Positions 30,401 through 35,305 of a stretch of DNA of 64,000 nt are shown piece after piece. The position numbers were made by a program, and so were the translations under genes. Source of the stretch: Bactericera cockerelli (taxonomy: Eukaryota > Arthropoda > Insecta > Hemiptera > Triozidae); assembly GCA_024516035.1 (NCBI GenBank), contig CM044966.1, positions 15,762,346 to 15,826,345 of the forward strand. The letters run 5' to 3'. Numbering within the stretch: the first letter of the stretch is position 1; the number at the start of each line of letters is the position of its first letter. The notes beneath the pieces were generated by a model that made no database searches, was not told the DNA's origin, and worked only from the letters and a program-made list of their open reading frames with translations.

Positions 30401-31192
30401 CATTCTTGCGGGTGGCCATCTTGCCATGCGAGTCTGCGTCCCCCGTCTCAATGGAGTTATCGTCCAGCTCATGTAGACTCCGCCCACCCGAGTCCAACCC
30501 TCCGGACGAGGCTCCGCCCCTCACCAGTTTCAGCCGGATGGAGGGGGCGGCGGCGAAGGAATCATCGATCGTGTGAACGGAGCTTGGAGAGAGCGCCGCG
30601 AGCAGAGACGACACGAGGACGATGTGAACGGGGCTTGGCCTGGAACAGAGGAAGAGAGGATGGTTAAATAAAAAATATATCGAACAATATTATAAAAAAA
30701 ATTTAAAAAAAAGTTAATAGAATGATGACAAGGCCTCATTCCAAAAAGCACTCTTACACACAAAATCCCCAAATCTCGATTCCAACCATGAAATTTTGTT
30801 CAAACAACCGTAAGGAACTCTCCAAGGGCTAAGTTATGAAAAAGAATTAAAGTTATAAGATAAGCCAGGCACGCCATTAAATTGGAGTTTGAACCAATCA
30901 CAACGCACTATAGTTTGAATTGAGACAGTGTGGCTTATCTTAATTTTATTTCTGTTTTATAACTCGCACCATACACTCTGAATTCCAAAATCTCCCTTTG
31001 AATCGTGACGTTTCATTAGTATGACCGATATTTGAGCAAAAATTTAAGACAAGCACCTGTATAGTAGGTACTGTATACTTCGATAAAGCATCACTGGATT
31101 CAGAAAAATGGCTGAAACTTGGATCAGCAAGATGATTGAAACTTGGATCAACAAGACGGCTGAAACTTGGATCAGCAAACTTACCGGGTCAT
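8519..31192 (-). CDS. LRR transmembrane protein, complete 11-exon gene
   Basis: Rebuilt from GT/AG boundaries. The exon lengths sum to 2412 nt (803 residues plus stop), and every junction phase matches. The order is: signal peptide (about 1-26, core VHIVLVSSLLAAL); low-complexity Ser/Gly/Asp stalk (27-340) with several Ser-Gly pairs; LRRNT-like cysteines 341, 344, 346 and 355; about eight LRRs (365-675) with LxxLxLxxN signatures; LRRCT cysteines 677, 679, 705 and 727; one transmembrane helix (740-762, LLLILVLLFSLLALPLLINL) followed by ARRR; and a tail of about 40 residues ending SDVISTHYIL. No TIR, Ig or kinase domain. It is likely a cell-surface adhesion or signalling receptor with its LRRs outside; the ligand cannot be inferred. 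I do not recognise the ortholog. Introns hold minisatellites, LINE and SINE insertions. Confidence 0.87.
8991..9069 (+). mobile_element. SINE-B 3' fragment
   Basis: Only the 3' body remains (GGTAGAAAATG, GCATTAACC, CTTCCACTAAAGAGTGTTAT), inside intron 10. Confidence 0.75.
9191..9285 (-). pseudogene. partial copy of LRR exon 10, 3' part with donor
   Basis: About 85 bp matches the end of exon 10, including a donor (AA|GTAAGTT, a better consensus than the real one). It lacks the acceptor and the first half of the exon and has scattered substitutions, e.g. CAGTACATC to TAGTACATC, giving a stop. Confidence 0.82.
9378..9559 (-). CDS. LRR gene exon 10 (last LRR, LRRCT)
   Basis: Acceptor TTCCCCCCAG|CTTG, donor CTCAA|GTGAGTTG; 182 nt, phase 0 in and 2 out. 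It encodes LVLSNNALQRLEGTL, then KVLDIRHNPWMCDCDNQW, the start of the LRRCT. Partial copies flank it on both sides (9191-9285 and 9628-9739). Confidence 0.9.
9628..9739 (-). pseudogene. partial copy of LRR exon 10, 5' part with acceptor
   Basis: An acceptor (TTTCCCCCAG) and the first ~110 bp of exon 10 are nearly identical to the functional copy. It then diverges after PWMCV into GGGTTGGGTGGAAGAGATGG, a LINE-tail-like sequence. Use of this acceptor would destroy the LRRCT. Confidence 0.82.
9763..10145 (+). pseudogene. 5'-truncated LINE, C-terminus of reverse transcriptase ORF
   Basis: Encodes about 95 residues (SLEHRRNMLDLTFLHKIIIN, ending at a stop at 10050-10052) of the kind found after the RT domain of jockey/R1-like LINEs, followed by a 3' UTR and an A-run at 10136-10145. 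It lies inside the duplicated intron segment: the flanks AATCAATTGAACA (left) and AGTTAATCATAA (right) are contiguous at 9575-9598. Confidence 0.75.
10198..10390. other. unassigned intronic sequence
   Basis: GA-rich then GT-rich stretch. A 60-codon frame on the plus strand reads as a hydrophobic peptide, but there is no homology, splice or start support. Not called as a gene. Confidence 0.4.
10400..10582 (-). mobile_element. SINE-G
   Basis: tRNA-like head on the minus strand with ACTTGTAACCTGGAGGTCGG and GGTTCAAGT, then GAGTTTGAGTGGTTGTGATA and the tail TTAACTTCATAA. Confidence 0.8.
10781..10935 (-). mobile_element. shared SINE body, headless fragment
   Basis: Contains CTCACCCAGCCTGAGTGGGG, the reverse complement of the GGCTGGGTGAGGTTAATG body found in SINE-D and the 5S SINE. 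No Pol III head is seen. Downstream to 11400 there is only AT-rich sequence with (TAA)n runs. Confidence 0.6.
11401..11590 (-). mobile_element. LINE 3' end
   Basis: On the minus strand a terminal ORF piece (KGWVEKIAIGNNPAI then stop) is followed by TTAGGACATAATGTATATAT, T-rich 3' UTR and an AATAAAG signal. Related tails lie at 24100-24290 and 40820-41010. Inserted at the very start of LRR intron 9. Confidence 0.72.
11597..11816 (-). CDS. LRR gene exon 9 (LRRs)
   Basis: Acceptor TTTCTTTCTCAG|ATCG, donor GAAAAG|GTGATAAAG; 220 nt, phase 2 in and 0 out. It encodes LHTLSLSYMPELVSLQANSL and a divergent LRR with SRLTLIHSAAF. A LINE tail follows about 5-10 bp after the donor, so a retained intron would add a short tail and stop near 11543. 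Confidence 0.87.
11999..13116 (+). pseudogene. 5'-truncated retroelement ORF with poly(A) tail
   Basis: A 337-codon open frame (12022-13035) starts in ARLGGLGI, a segment found just after reverse transcriptase in a group of animal retroelement ORFs. It continues with CDGCGA, HALNGKKGGLI, RDDVRDW, SFVPLVVSCDGAVGREYESF and a basic C-terminus. The usual cysteine of the HALxCKKGG motif is Asn here. The 3' UTR ends in 19 A at 13098-13116. The RT domain itself is missing; a 30-bp duplication of TTTGTTTACCCGCTAGA marks the left edge. Family uncertain. Intronic to the LRR gene, opposite strand. Confidence 0.75.
13189..13308 (-). pseudogene. partial copy of LRR exon 8 with donor
   Basis: The last ~115 bp of exon 8 and its donor (AA|GTGAGTC) are copied with few changes. 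The acceptor and first LRR are absent, replaced by ATTCTATTCTATTCTA intron repeat. Confidence 0.87.
13685..13863 (-). CDS. LRR gene exon 8 (LRRs)
   Basis: Acceptor CTTCCACAG|ATTC, donor GTTATTAA|GTGAGTC; 179 nt, phase 0 in and 2 out. LRRs: ILDLSGTGLTALPNHLL, LHTLDLSFNQFHSVPEQL and LQVLNLNGNPIPVI. A partial copy lies at 13189-13308. Confidence 0.9.
14109..14306 (-). CDS. LRR gene exon 7 (LRRs)
   Basis: Acceptor CCTCCACAG|GGCAAC, donor CTCAAG|GTGAACC; 198 nt, phase 0 both ends. LRR signatures LKILNLSYNDFHSLNADLF and LEELHVGNNPLGVI. A 1.8 kb array of acceptor-containing units precedes it. Confidence 0.9.
14307..16098 (-). repeat. 41-bp minisatellite made from LRR exon 7 acceptor
   Basis: About 35 units of 41 bp. 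On the minus strand each holds a pyrimidine tract, TCTCCACAG and the first exon 7 bases (GGCAACTACGCACC). At six or seven places (about 14416, 14839, 15300, 15721, 15857 and 16029) the unit is extended to carry about 65 bp of exon 7, ending at AACCTGAGCTAC. The variant G(G/A)CAACTACG and GAGAA/GAGGA differences show a higher-order pattern. Confidence 0.92.
16583..16741. mobile_element. palindromic MITE
   Basis: Almost wholly palindromic 159 bp (CTCCAAATCTCCCTTTCAAC left, GTTGAAACGGAGATTTTGAG right) bounded by TA at 16581-16582 and 16742-16743. Diverged relatives lie at 29760-30050 and a terminal fragment at 16991-17012. Confidence 0.78.
17013..17236. repeat. ~36-bp degenerate minisatellite next to exon 6
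   Basis: Units around AGTTCAGTACAGTTCATCTA and GTTCAGTGGAACAG repeat about seven times up to the exon 6 donor. Looser copies continue from 16430 on the other side of the palindromic MITE. Confidence 0.82.
17237..17384 (-). CDS. LRR gene exon 6 (LRRs)
   Basis: Acceptor ATTCCAG|GTTGG, donor TTCCAG|GTGAGC; 148 nt, phase 2 in and 0 out. Two LRRs are visible: ITRLCLSNNPLKVIEDGVF and LLTLDLSHTKLNSF. A minisatellite touches the donor side. Confidence 0.9.
17530..17668 (+). mobile_element. SINE-G
   Basis: tRNA-like head AGTAGCTTGATCGATAAGGC with GGTTCAAGTCCCGG, then body GCGAGTTTGAGTAGTTGTGA, ending in AT-rich sequence. Between it and exon 5 lies A/T-rich low complexity with a GTTTAACGTCGCTTTCAACT fragment of the shared SINE tail. 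Confidence 0.85.
17941..18217 (-). CDS. LRR gene exon 5 (KDAV repeats, LRRNT)
   Basis: Acceptor TTCATTCCAG|GCAAGG, donor CCTCG|GTGAGTTG; 277 nt, phase 1 in and 2 out. It starts with four tandem 8-residue units around KDAVTS, then the LRRNT-like cysteines (PCLVCDCKEATSLLSC), then the first LRR (YTTVCLSNNDIEKVTQFPR). Confidence 0.88.
18268..18335 (-). pseudogene. partial copy of LRR exon 5 start
   Basis: About 60 bp copied from exon 5 (ACCTCTATGAAGGACGCTGT and GGGTCCCAGAACGC) lies 50 bp upstream of the real acceptor, without an acceptor of its own. Confidence 0.8.
18915..19020. repeat. dispersed repeat, second copy at 53905
   Basis: Shares GTTTTTGTAATA, CTCTGTGGCGCTAA, GGATTGCGTAC and GTGATATAGAATT with 53905-54012. 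Nature unknown; the surrounding 18340-18915 shows no recognisable feature. Confidence 0.7.
19042..19240 (+). mobile_element. SINE-B, diverged
   Basis: GTCAAGTGGTTAAGGCGATA head, B box decayed to GGTTCTAATTTC, body with TTTGCGACCACACAATAATA. Confidence 0.8.
19378..19722 (-). mobile_element. Helitron-like element
   Basis: On the minus strand it starts TCTATATCTATAAAACTC and ends GAAGCACGGGTGAAACAGCTAG, with A outside the 5' end and T outside the 3' end. No inverted repeats and no coding capacity. The termini look like common insect Helitron ends (from memory). Confidence 0.68.
20314..20841 (-). CDS. LRR gene exon 4 (Ser/Gly-rich stalk)
   Basis: Acceptor CCCCCCCACAG|ACGCG and donor TTCCA|GTAAGAATAG; phase 1 in and 1 out. 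It encodes low-complexity Ser/Gly/Asp sequence with several Ser-Gly dipeptides that could be glycosaminoglycan sites (inference). An 81-bp internal duplication repeats the donor: the first TTCCA|GTAAG (exon end at 20395) is in the same phase, and an acceptor-like CCTCAG lies between. The exon could therefore end at 20395, run to 20314, or be split by a tiny intron; all three keep frame. Confidence 0.78.
20876..20954. repeat. 39-bp tandem duplication
   Basis: Two perfect copies of a unit containing ATATAAAACTAGGTATATAA just upstream of the exon 4 acceptor. Confidence 0.88.
21205..21500 (-). mobile_element. SINE-H, tRNA-Gly derived
   Basis: Minus-strand head resembles tRNA-Gly(GCC): TTGCCATGCGGAA followed by GGGTTCGAAC. 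The body contains GGGATACCTTCCGGTGCGCT, TCTCGCCCATCAGAGGGGAG and GTGGAACACTCATCTTTAAA. Other copies at 26030, 31780, 34165, 52517 and 54899. Confidence 0.87.
21541..21632 (-). pseudogene. partial copy of LRR exon 3 with donor, copy 1
   Basis: About 85 bp of exon 3, from CGCAGCTCCGCC to the CCTG|GTA donor, is embedded in the intron 3 minisatellite without the acceptor. Confidence 0.88.
21633..23490. repeat. 46-bp minisatellite in LRR intron 3
   Basis: Nearly 40 units of 46 bp around CTACACAATGAGGCATGGCC and TTATTTTTCCTAACCC, interrupted once by an exon 3 fragment. Short deletion units (e.g. CACAATGAATTATTTTTCC near 22215 and 23358) occur at equivalent places in both halves, showing higher-order duplication of about 1.1 kb. 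Confidence 0.94.
22352..22447 (-). pseudogene. partial copy of LRR exon 3 with donor, copy 2
   Basis: Same segment as 21541-21632. The flanking GCCGTCCCTACC matches the real exon 3 donor side even better, so the whole 1.1 kb exon-plus-satellite block appears duplicated. Confidence 0.88.
23503..23619 (-). CDS. LRR gene exon 3
   Basis: Acceptor GGATTTCAG|ACAAG, donor CCTG|GTAGGG; 117 nt, phase 1 in and 1 out. It encodes a charged segment with LAKLAQLRLHSVKEVEEEHS. The 3' 85-90 bp with the donor recurs twice in the downstream intron. Confidence 0.83.
23655..23835 (+). repeat. dispersed element with 38-bp units (short copy)
   Basis: Carries AAGGTGGCGTCATCGTGAAC, GGAATGACTCAGCACTTCCA and one TCTACTCCCTGTTTATAGTC unit. 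Longer copies at 32845 and 40275. Confidence 0.75.
23925..24295 (-). mobile_element. LINE 3' ends
   Basis: A T-rich 3' UTR on the minus strand (TTTATGTCCTGATAATAAAG end) adjoins a second tail at 24190-24290 whose minus strand encodes KGWVEEIATGNKPAL then stop, the same terminal peptide type as at 11545 and 40975. Confidence 0.65.
24400..24556 (-). mobile_element. 5S-rRNA-like SINE head, degraded
   Basis: Minus strand reads GATGGCATACACCAC, GATCACTAATGTTAAGCA, CCAGCGTGGTGAGGACTTGG, the order and spacing of 5S rRNA. It is split by the oligo-T insertion at 24448-24494. Confidence 0.68.
24448..24494 (-). mobile_element. poly(A)-only retroinsertion with 13-bp duplication
   Basis: A 47-bp insert, almost entirely T on the plus strand plus AAAGGTGTTT, is flanked by perfect TTTGCTTAACATT repeats (24435-24447 and 24495-24507). 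It looks like an extremely 5'-truncated retrotransposition on the minus strand. Confidence 0.8.
25079..25281 (+). mobile_element. SINE-C
   Basis: Head TGTCCCGGTAGCTCAGTGGT with 3' CCGGGACA can form a tRNA acceptor stem. Body GACATGACAAGTTATTCTCC and TAATATGTCTTGGGCTTACT; ends CGGGCAGTAATAATAAG. Confidence 0.88.
25286..25960 (+). mobile_element. dispersed element J, long copy
   Basis: Opens with a palindrome (TTTCTAATATTAGAAATCGG), then GTTCGTTTTTGTAAAA, GTCCGTCTGTCGGTCCGTCG and two GATTTTGATGAAATTTTG segments. Fragments recur at 39180-39560 and 41160-41510. No ORF and no clear termini; type unknown. Confidence 0.7.
26030..26322 (-). mobile_element. SINE-H
   Basis: Intact tRNA-Gly-like head on the minus strand (TTAGCTCAGTGGTTAAGCAC, GGGTTCGATTCCCCG) and full body ending in GTGAAACACTCG. 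Confidence 0.88.
26581..26697 (+). mobile_element. SINE-C, 3'-truncated
   Basis: Complete head (GTCCCGGTAGCTCAGTGGTC to CAGCTGGGACATGACAAGTT), body stops after GACCACATACTAATATG. The preceding 26340-26580 shows no feature. Confidence 0.85.
26810..26938 (-). mobile_element. SINE-G
   Basis: Minus-strand head with GGTAACCTGGAGGTCGGTGG and GGTTCAAGTCCCGG, body GCGAGTTTGAGTAGTTGTGA. Confidence 0.85.
26967..27416 (+). mobile_element. SINE-E with nested MITE
   Basis: Head CCGTGGCTCAGTGGTTAAGA, B box GGTTCGAATCCCGG, body TTCCGGAATGGCATGGATAT, A-rich tail split by a piggyBac-like MITE. Direct repeats GGTGTGAAAC (26957-26966 and 27417-27426) come from the 64-bp satellite unit into which it inserted. 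Confidence 0.9.
27148..27404. mobile_element. piggyBac-like MITE
   Basis: TTAA at both ends and inverted termini TTAACACTTTGAGCCC / GGGACTCAAAGTGTTAA. 257 bp, no ORF. Inserted in the tail of SINE-E. Confidence 0.85.
28613..28984. other. intronic spacer
   Basis: AT-rich, with TATAGGTATAGATACTATAG-type short repeats; nothing else recognised. Confidence 0.5.
28985..29127 (-). mobile_element. SINE-D head
   Basis: Minus strand GCCTCCGTGGTGTGACGGTT, GATCCCGAGTTCGATCCCCG, then ACACGTGAGGCTGGTATTTC; the body is truncated. Confidence 0.82.
29459..29650 (+). mobile_element. SINE-C, 5'-truncated
   Basis: Starts inside the head at CATCAGTGGTCAAGGCGTCT; B box GGTTCAAAACCC, full body to GCGATATTATTATTG. 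Confidence 0.83.
29760..30050. mobile_element. two palindromic MITE copies
   Basis: Two adjacent relatives of the 16583 MITE, each an imperfect palindrome around CACTCTGATTGG with CTCCCTTTCAACTGTC and GTGACGGTTGAAAGG arms. A further end (GAGAGTGAGGGTGGTTTCTG) lies at 30327 beyond SINE-C. Confidence 0.7.
30120..30327 (+). mobile_element. SINE-C
   Basis: GTCCCGGTTGCTCAGTGGTG head, GGTTCGAAATCCAGCC, complete body and (ATT)n end. Flanking ATTATG repeats are suggestive of a target duplication but lie in low-complexity sequence. Confidence 0.85.
30386..30639 (-). CDS. LRR gene exon 2 (signal peptide, stalk)
   Basis: Acceptor CTGTTCCAG|G and donor TTTTGG|GTAAGAG; 254 nt, phase 2 in and phase 1 out. 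It encodes the signal-peptide core and an acidic Ser/Gly-rich start of the ectodomain (SSGGLDSGGRSLHELDD). Confidence 0.85.
30829..30965. mobile_element. inverted-repeat element
   Basis: AAGTTATGAAAAAGAATTAA..ATAAGCCA on the left pairs imperfectly with TGGCTTATCTTAATTTTATT..ATAACT on the right. No target duplication was resolved. Confidence 0.5.
31105..31180. repeat. ~25-bp triplicate beside exon 1 donor
   Basis: Three copies of GCTGAAACTTGGATCAGCAA-like sequence directly adjoin the LRR exon 1 donor. Confidence 0.85.
31185..31192 (-). CDS. LRR gene exon 1 (coding part)
   Basis: Eight coding bases, ATGACCCG, followed by GTAAGT. Joined to exon 2 they give MTRPSPVHIVLV, a start that leads directly into the hydrophobic signal sequence; exon 2 has no Met of its own before that core. 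The 5' UTR and promoter lie to the right and were not identified. Confidence 0.75.
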
Positions 31193-31779
31193 CTCGGATG
31201 TAGAGTGGTGGAGAATTCCAGCATCATAGTAGAGACAATTCTTACATGAAGATCATCACAACTTCTCACTTTTATGTTTTAACCTAACACTTTGAAATCG
31301 AATGGAAAATTTCAATTATAGAGCATTTTATATTTTAGCGCCCAAGTCGCTAATAAACAGATTAAATCGATACACTATCAAATGACTAATGGCTGTACCC
31401 AATCAGGCTGTTAGTGAACATACACTCCAGCAAAGGTGAAGAACATTAAAGTTGGGGTTTTAAACATTTTGACGTAGAAATTATTTAAAATATTCAGTTA
31501 GGTACCTATCTAGGATGATTCTAAATTTGTTATGTACTTTTATTTATATAAATATCTTTATTTGTATAAAGATGTTACAATTTTGTCATGTACGTTTAAT
31601 TGGTCCAAACTGTAGAACGTCTAATACACACAAAACTTTGTTCTTGAATAAAATTGTTCATTCTATAAGTAAATTTGTAAATTGCTTAAAATAATTGTTC
31701 AAAATACCATTTACCTACATTTCACATGTCCTTCCCACATTATCTTGAAATTATAAAAAAAATTATTATACATAGAAAA
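31193..31779. other. presumed 5' region of the LRR gene
   Basis: Must contain the 5' UTR if exon 1 is right. I see no convincing TATA box, initiator or further exon; AT-rich with a TTTGTATAAAGATGTTACAA stretch. Confidence 0.35.
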
Positions 31780-32035
31780 ATTAGTAGCCTTTTTATTTCT
31801 TGGTAATGGAACAGCAGCCACTGTAGAAGCTTGCGGTTCTGTTGTAGACTGCCCATCTTGTAGTATGCCTCCCCTCTGATGGGCGAGAAGTGACACAATA
31901 CTTCCCATATAGGTGCTGGGACAACACGAGCGCACCTGAAGGTATCCCTTACAAATAACTGTAACCAAATTTTGAATACAATTTTTTTGCCAGTTCTGAG
32001 AGTCGAAACTGAGATCTTCCGAACGAGTATCCTAT
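31780..32035 (-). mobile_element. SINE-H, head decayed
   Basis: Body well kept (GTGACACAATACTTCCCATA, AAGGTATCCCTTACAAATAA); the tRNA-Gly head has lost its B box. Confidence 0.78.
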
Positions 32036-32055
32036 CTACATTGTATAGAATGTAG

Positions 32056-32344
32056 TCACTGTGGCAGAGCGAGTTAGCGCGCTAGGCATTGCACACATGG
32101 TGACCTGGGTTCGATTCCCAGCGGGGGAGGATTTTTTCTGCTCTGTACTTGGATGTTCGGGGTCCACTCATACCTCGTGAGGAAAAATGAGTAGCTGCTT
32201 TAATGTGAAGCAGCGACCAGTGGCAGAATCTTAGGCAAAAAAATAATACAAGGTATTGAAAATTAAAGTGGTAAAGTCCTATGATTCTGCGCTACCCACT
32301 AAAATTGTGACATAATAACACAAAGAAAAAGCATTATTATTTAT
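32056..32344 (+). mobile_element. SINE-A, full length
   Basis: Near-identical to the 738 copy. Perfect 12-bp direct repeats TATAGAATGTAG at 32044-32055 and 32345-32356 fix the ends. Confidence 0.94.
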
Positions 32345-32675
32345 TATAGAATGTAGAGAACAACACTTTGTGCTGTATAACAGGCGAGAGAAAAGATAGG
32401 CGTAGGTACGGAGGCGTTGACATCACAGTCCAGAGGTCAAGGGTTCAAGTCCGATTTGGGTCAGACAAATTGACAACCGGCCCAGCATCATATACTACAC
32501 AATATTATGTACATAGTTAACATACATAGTTGACAGCAATACGGTATGTATAATAATTCAGAATGGTACGAGATATATTGTGCAGTTAATAAAAATGAAA
32601 CATCATTTCGTAGGCGTAAAAAATTCTCGGAAGTAAAAATGATCTGCTCAGAGGGTAACGGACTGTAGAAGTTTA

Positions 32676-32781
32676 ATAATAATAATAATACTCTTTAGTA
32701 GTAGGTAAACACCAGGCGAGGTTAATGCTCAAAGCATTTTCTACCACCTAACCCTCAGAGTCTTATTATTATGTGGTTTAT
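32676..32781 (-). mobile_element. SINE-B 3' half
   Basis: Minus strand shows CCACATAATAATAAGACTCT, GGTTAGGTGGTAGAAAATGC and GCCTGGTGTTTACC; head missing. Confidence 0.8.
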
Positions 32782-32844
32782 GGTCAGTATGGTCACATAT
32801 ATACCAATAAATGGTAAGAACTAAGTTTTTATTTCATCATCATC

Positions 32845-33205
32845 ATCATAGGGTGGCGTCATCGTGAACGATGGTAGCCAGACAGTGGAGGAATGACTCA
32901 CCTCTTCTACCACTGTCTTTAGTCCCCCAGCTAGACTGCTGATCTATTCCCTGTTTATAGTCCCCCAGCCAGACTGCTGGTCTACTCCCTGTTTATAGTC
33001 CCCCCAGCCAGACTGCTGGTCTACTCCTGTTTATAGTCCCCCAGCCAGACTGCTGGTTTACTCCCTCTTTATAGTCCACTTGCCATACTGCTGGTCTACT
33101 CCCTGTTTATAGTCCCCCACCCAGACTGCTGGTCTACTCCCTGTTTATAGTCCCCCAGCCAGACTGCTGGTCTACTCCCTGTTTATAGTCAACCAGCCAG
33201 ACTGC
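32845..33205 (+). repeat. dispersed element with seven 38-bp units
   Basis: Starts AGGGTGGCGTCATCGTGAAC and then repeats CTGGTCTACTCCCTGTTTAT AGTCCCCCAGCCAGA as a minisatellite. The same element stands inverted at 40275-40812 with a different unit count. 33206-33500 is AT-rich without features. Confidence 0.87.
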
Positions 33206-33504
33206 AGTTTTTTTTCTTTACAATGATATTAATAATTGAAATTCTTAGATTTTATGCTGATGAAATTGCAATAAGCGGAAACACTAACTCTGCTTAGGTA
33301 TTAAAATATGTATCTTAAGGCATCATCTTTATCCTTACTAACCTTGTCCTAATGAGTTTATCAGATATTAGTTAATTATAATAAATTTAATATTTCTTTG
33401 TTGTTGGGTACTATTTACTTATAAAATATCCGTACCATTACAATGAACAATGAAGCAGATAGACAGCTAATTAGTTTGTAGAATTGTAGGAATATAGTAG
33501 TTTA

Positions 33505-33693
33505 TTGCCTTATTAACAGGTATACTGCCCGATTAGGACTAATGAGTCCCATTATTCCAGCAGTAAGCCCAAAACGTATTATTATGTGGTCAAAATTGCA
33601 AATGGGAGGATAACTTGTCATGTCCCGGCTGAGTTTCGAACCCGCGACCTCTGGATTACCAGACACACCTTGACTACTGAGCAACAGGGTTAG
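33505..33693 (-). mobile_element. SINE-C
   Basis: Reverse of the SINE-C consensus: TACTGCCCGATTAGGACTAA to CTACTGAGCAACAGGG, B box GGGTTCGAAACTC on the minus strand. Confidence 0.84.
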
Positions 33694-33825
33694 ACGTAGT
33701 TTGGGTGGTATTTTTTATCTGGTTATTTTTTGTCAAGTTTTTTTTACCTCGTTTTTTAAGGTTTGACCTTGTAATTCGAAGTTCACTTTTACTGAGGTAG
33801 AATTTTGGACCTCTTATTTTATTTT

Positions 33826-34095
33826 ATTTTTTTTTTAAGTGGGGTTTAACGTCGCTTTCAACTGCCATGGTCATATCACGACGGGGGTTTTACCCTCCAT
33901 TCGCATCAGGAAACTCACAAACCTGCTACTCACATTGACCTCACCCAGCCTGAGTGGGGCCGGGAAAAGCCAGCGTCACGAGAATTAGAATTTGAATGGT
34001 CACCCATCCAAGTCTTAACCTCGCTGGATGTCGCTTAACTTCGGTGTTCTGAAGGGAACCGGTGTATTCAACATGCCATCGACGCTGGCTGGACC
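33826..34095 (-). mobile_element. 5S-rRNA-derived SINE
   Basis: The minus strand opens like 5S rRNA: TTGAATACACCGGTTCCCTT, CACCGAAGTTAAGCGAC, GACTTGGATGGGTGACC, in the right order and spacing for the internal Pol III promoter. The shared SINE body follows (CAGGCTGGGTGAGGTCAATG, GAATGGAGGGTAAAACCC), ending AAAGCGACGTTAAACCCC. This is a SINE3-type layout. Confidence 0.85.
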
Positions 34096-34164
34096 TCTTA
34101 TATATTATGTATATATCATATTATCATAAATATAGGTATTGAAGGTAGGTACTTGTTATTACTT

Positions 34165-34452
34165 TTTTTAAAGATGGGTTTTTCACAGCCTTTTTTATTT
34201 CATAGCCTACAAGAGCTACTGTAGACGCTATGGTCTGTGCTGTAGCTTGCCCATTCCCGTAGTATGCCTCCCCTCTGATGGGCGAGAAGTGACATAATAC
34301 TTCCCATTTAGGTGCTGGGTCAAGCACCGGAAGGTATCCCTTACAAACAACTGTAACCAAATTTTGCATAAATTTTTTTCGGCGCGGGTGTTCGAACCCG
34401 GGGACCTTCCGCATGGCAAGCGAGTGCTTAACCACTGAGCTAATCGGTCGCT
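34165..34452 (-). mobile_element. SINE-H
   Basis: Intact tRNA-Gly-like head on the minus strand (TTAGCTCAGTGGTTAAGCAC) and body with an 8-10 bp deletion near TGGGTCAAGCACCGG. Confidence 0.86.
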
Positions 34453-34829
34453 CAATATAGGTATACTCTTTTATAATTATGTATATATTATCATCATGTA
34501 GAATGTAGTTATTGTAGATACTTCAGGTAGGTACCTATACTTGTTAATCGGCGCGGGGATTGGGAACAATATAATTATTTGGCATGTAGTCAGTCCAACC
34601 AAGCTACAAGTAAGAAATGTACATAGAAGTACATAGTACATACATATGTACATTGTACACTATGTACAGGTATCTTGTAAATATCTTGGTCCACTCTGTA
34701 CAAAGCGAATAATGTGTGTCACAGTTGTCAGTTATACTAATAGGTCTCCTCTACAGGGTGAATCTGCGAGACCAATATTCTAGGGCTGATAGAATTTGTG
34801 CTTTGAAATCGAAAATGTTCTTTTGTCTG

Positions 34830-35044
34830 TCTGTCCCGGTAGCTCAGTGGTAAAGGCGGCACTCTGTGAACCAAGAGAATCCAGATGTCGTGGGTTCGAA
34901 ACCCAGCCGGGACATGACAAGTTATCCTCCCATTTGGAATTTTTACCACATAATAATATCATGTCTTGGGCTTACTGCTGGAATAATGGGACTTTAATAG
35001 TCTTAATCGGGCAGTATAAATAAGGCGATATTATTATTATTATT
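34830..35044 (+). mobile_element. SINE-C
   Basis: Head GTCCCGGTAGCTCAGTGGTA and complete body to GGCGATATTATTATT. 35045-35300 holds short GTGCTAGATGT repeats and no gene. Confidence 0.88.
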
Positions 35045-35305
35045 AATTTGTGATTCTATGCAAAGGCCTCATTTCCAAAATGGCGGACATTTTCTGATTT
35101 TCCGAGGACCTGTGCTAGATGTATGTGGAGGAGTGGTGCTAGATGTGATGTTTGTGCTAAATAGAGCTGTGCTAGATGTAGTTGTACTTGTGCTAGATCC
35201 TAACCAATAAATCATAGAATGAAATAACTCAGCATGGAAAATTACGCATGATTTTCCTGTGATTATGATCATGAGGTACCTACCTACATTAAGCATACCT
35301 TTATA

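Noticed and set aside
30326..30667. 113-codon Arg-rich plus-strand frame
   Set aside because: Antisense of LRR exon 2, GC-rich shadow.
34000..34093. Possible 5S rRNA gene on the minus strand
   Set aside because: Only part of 5S is present and it is fused to the SINE body; no T-run terminator at the 5S end.
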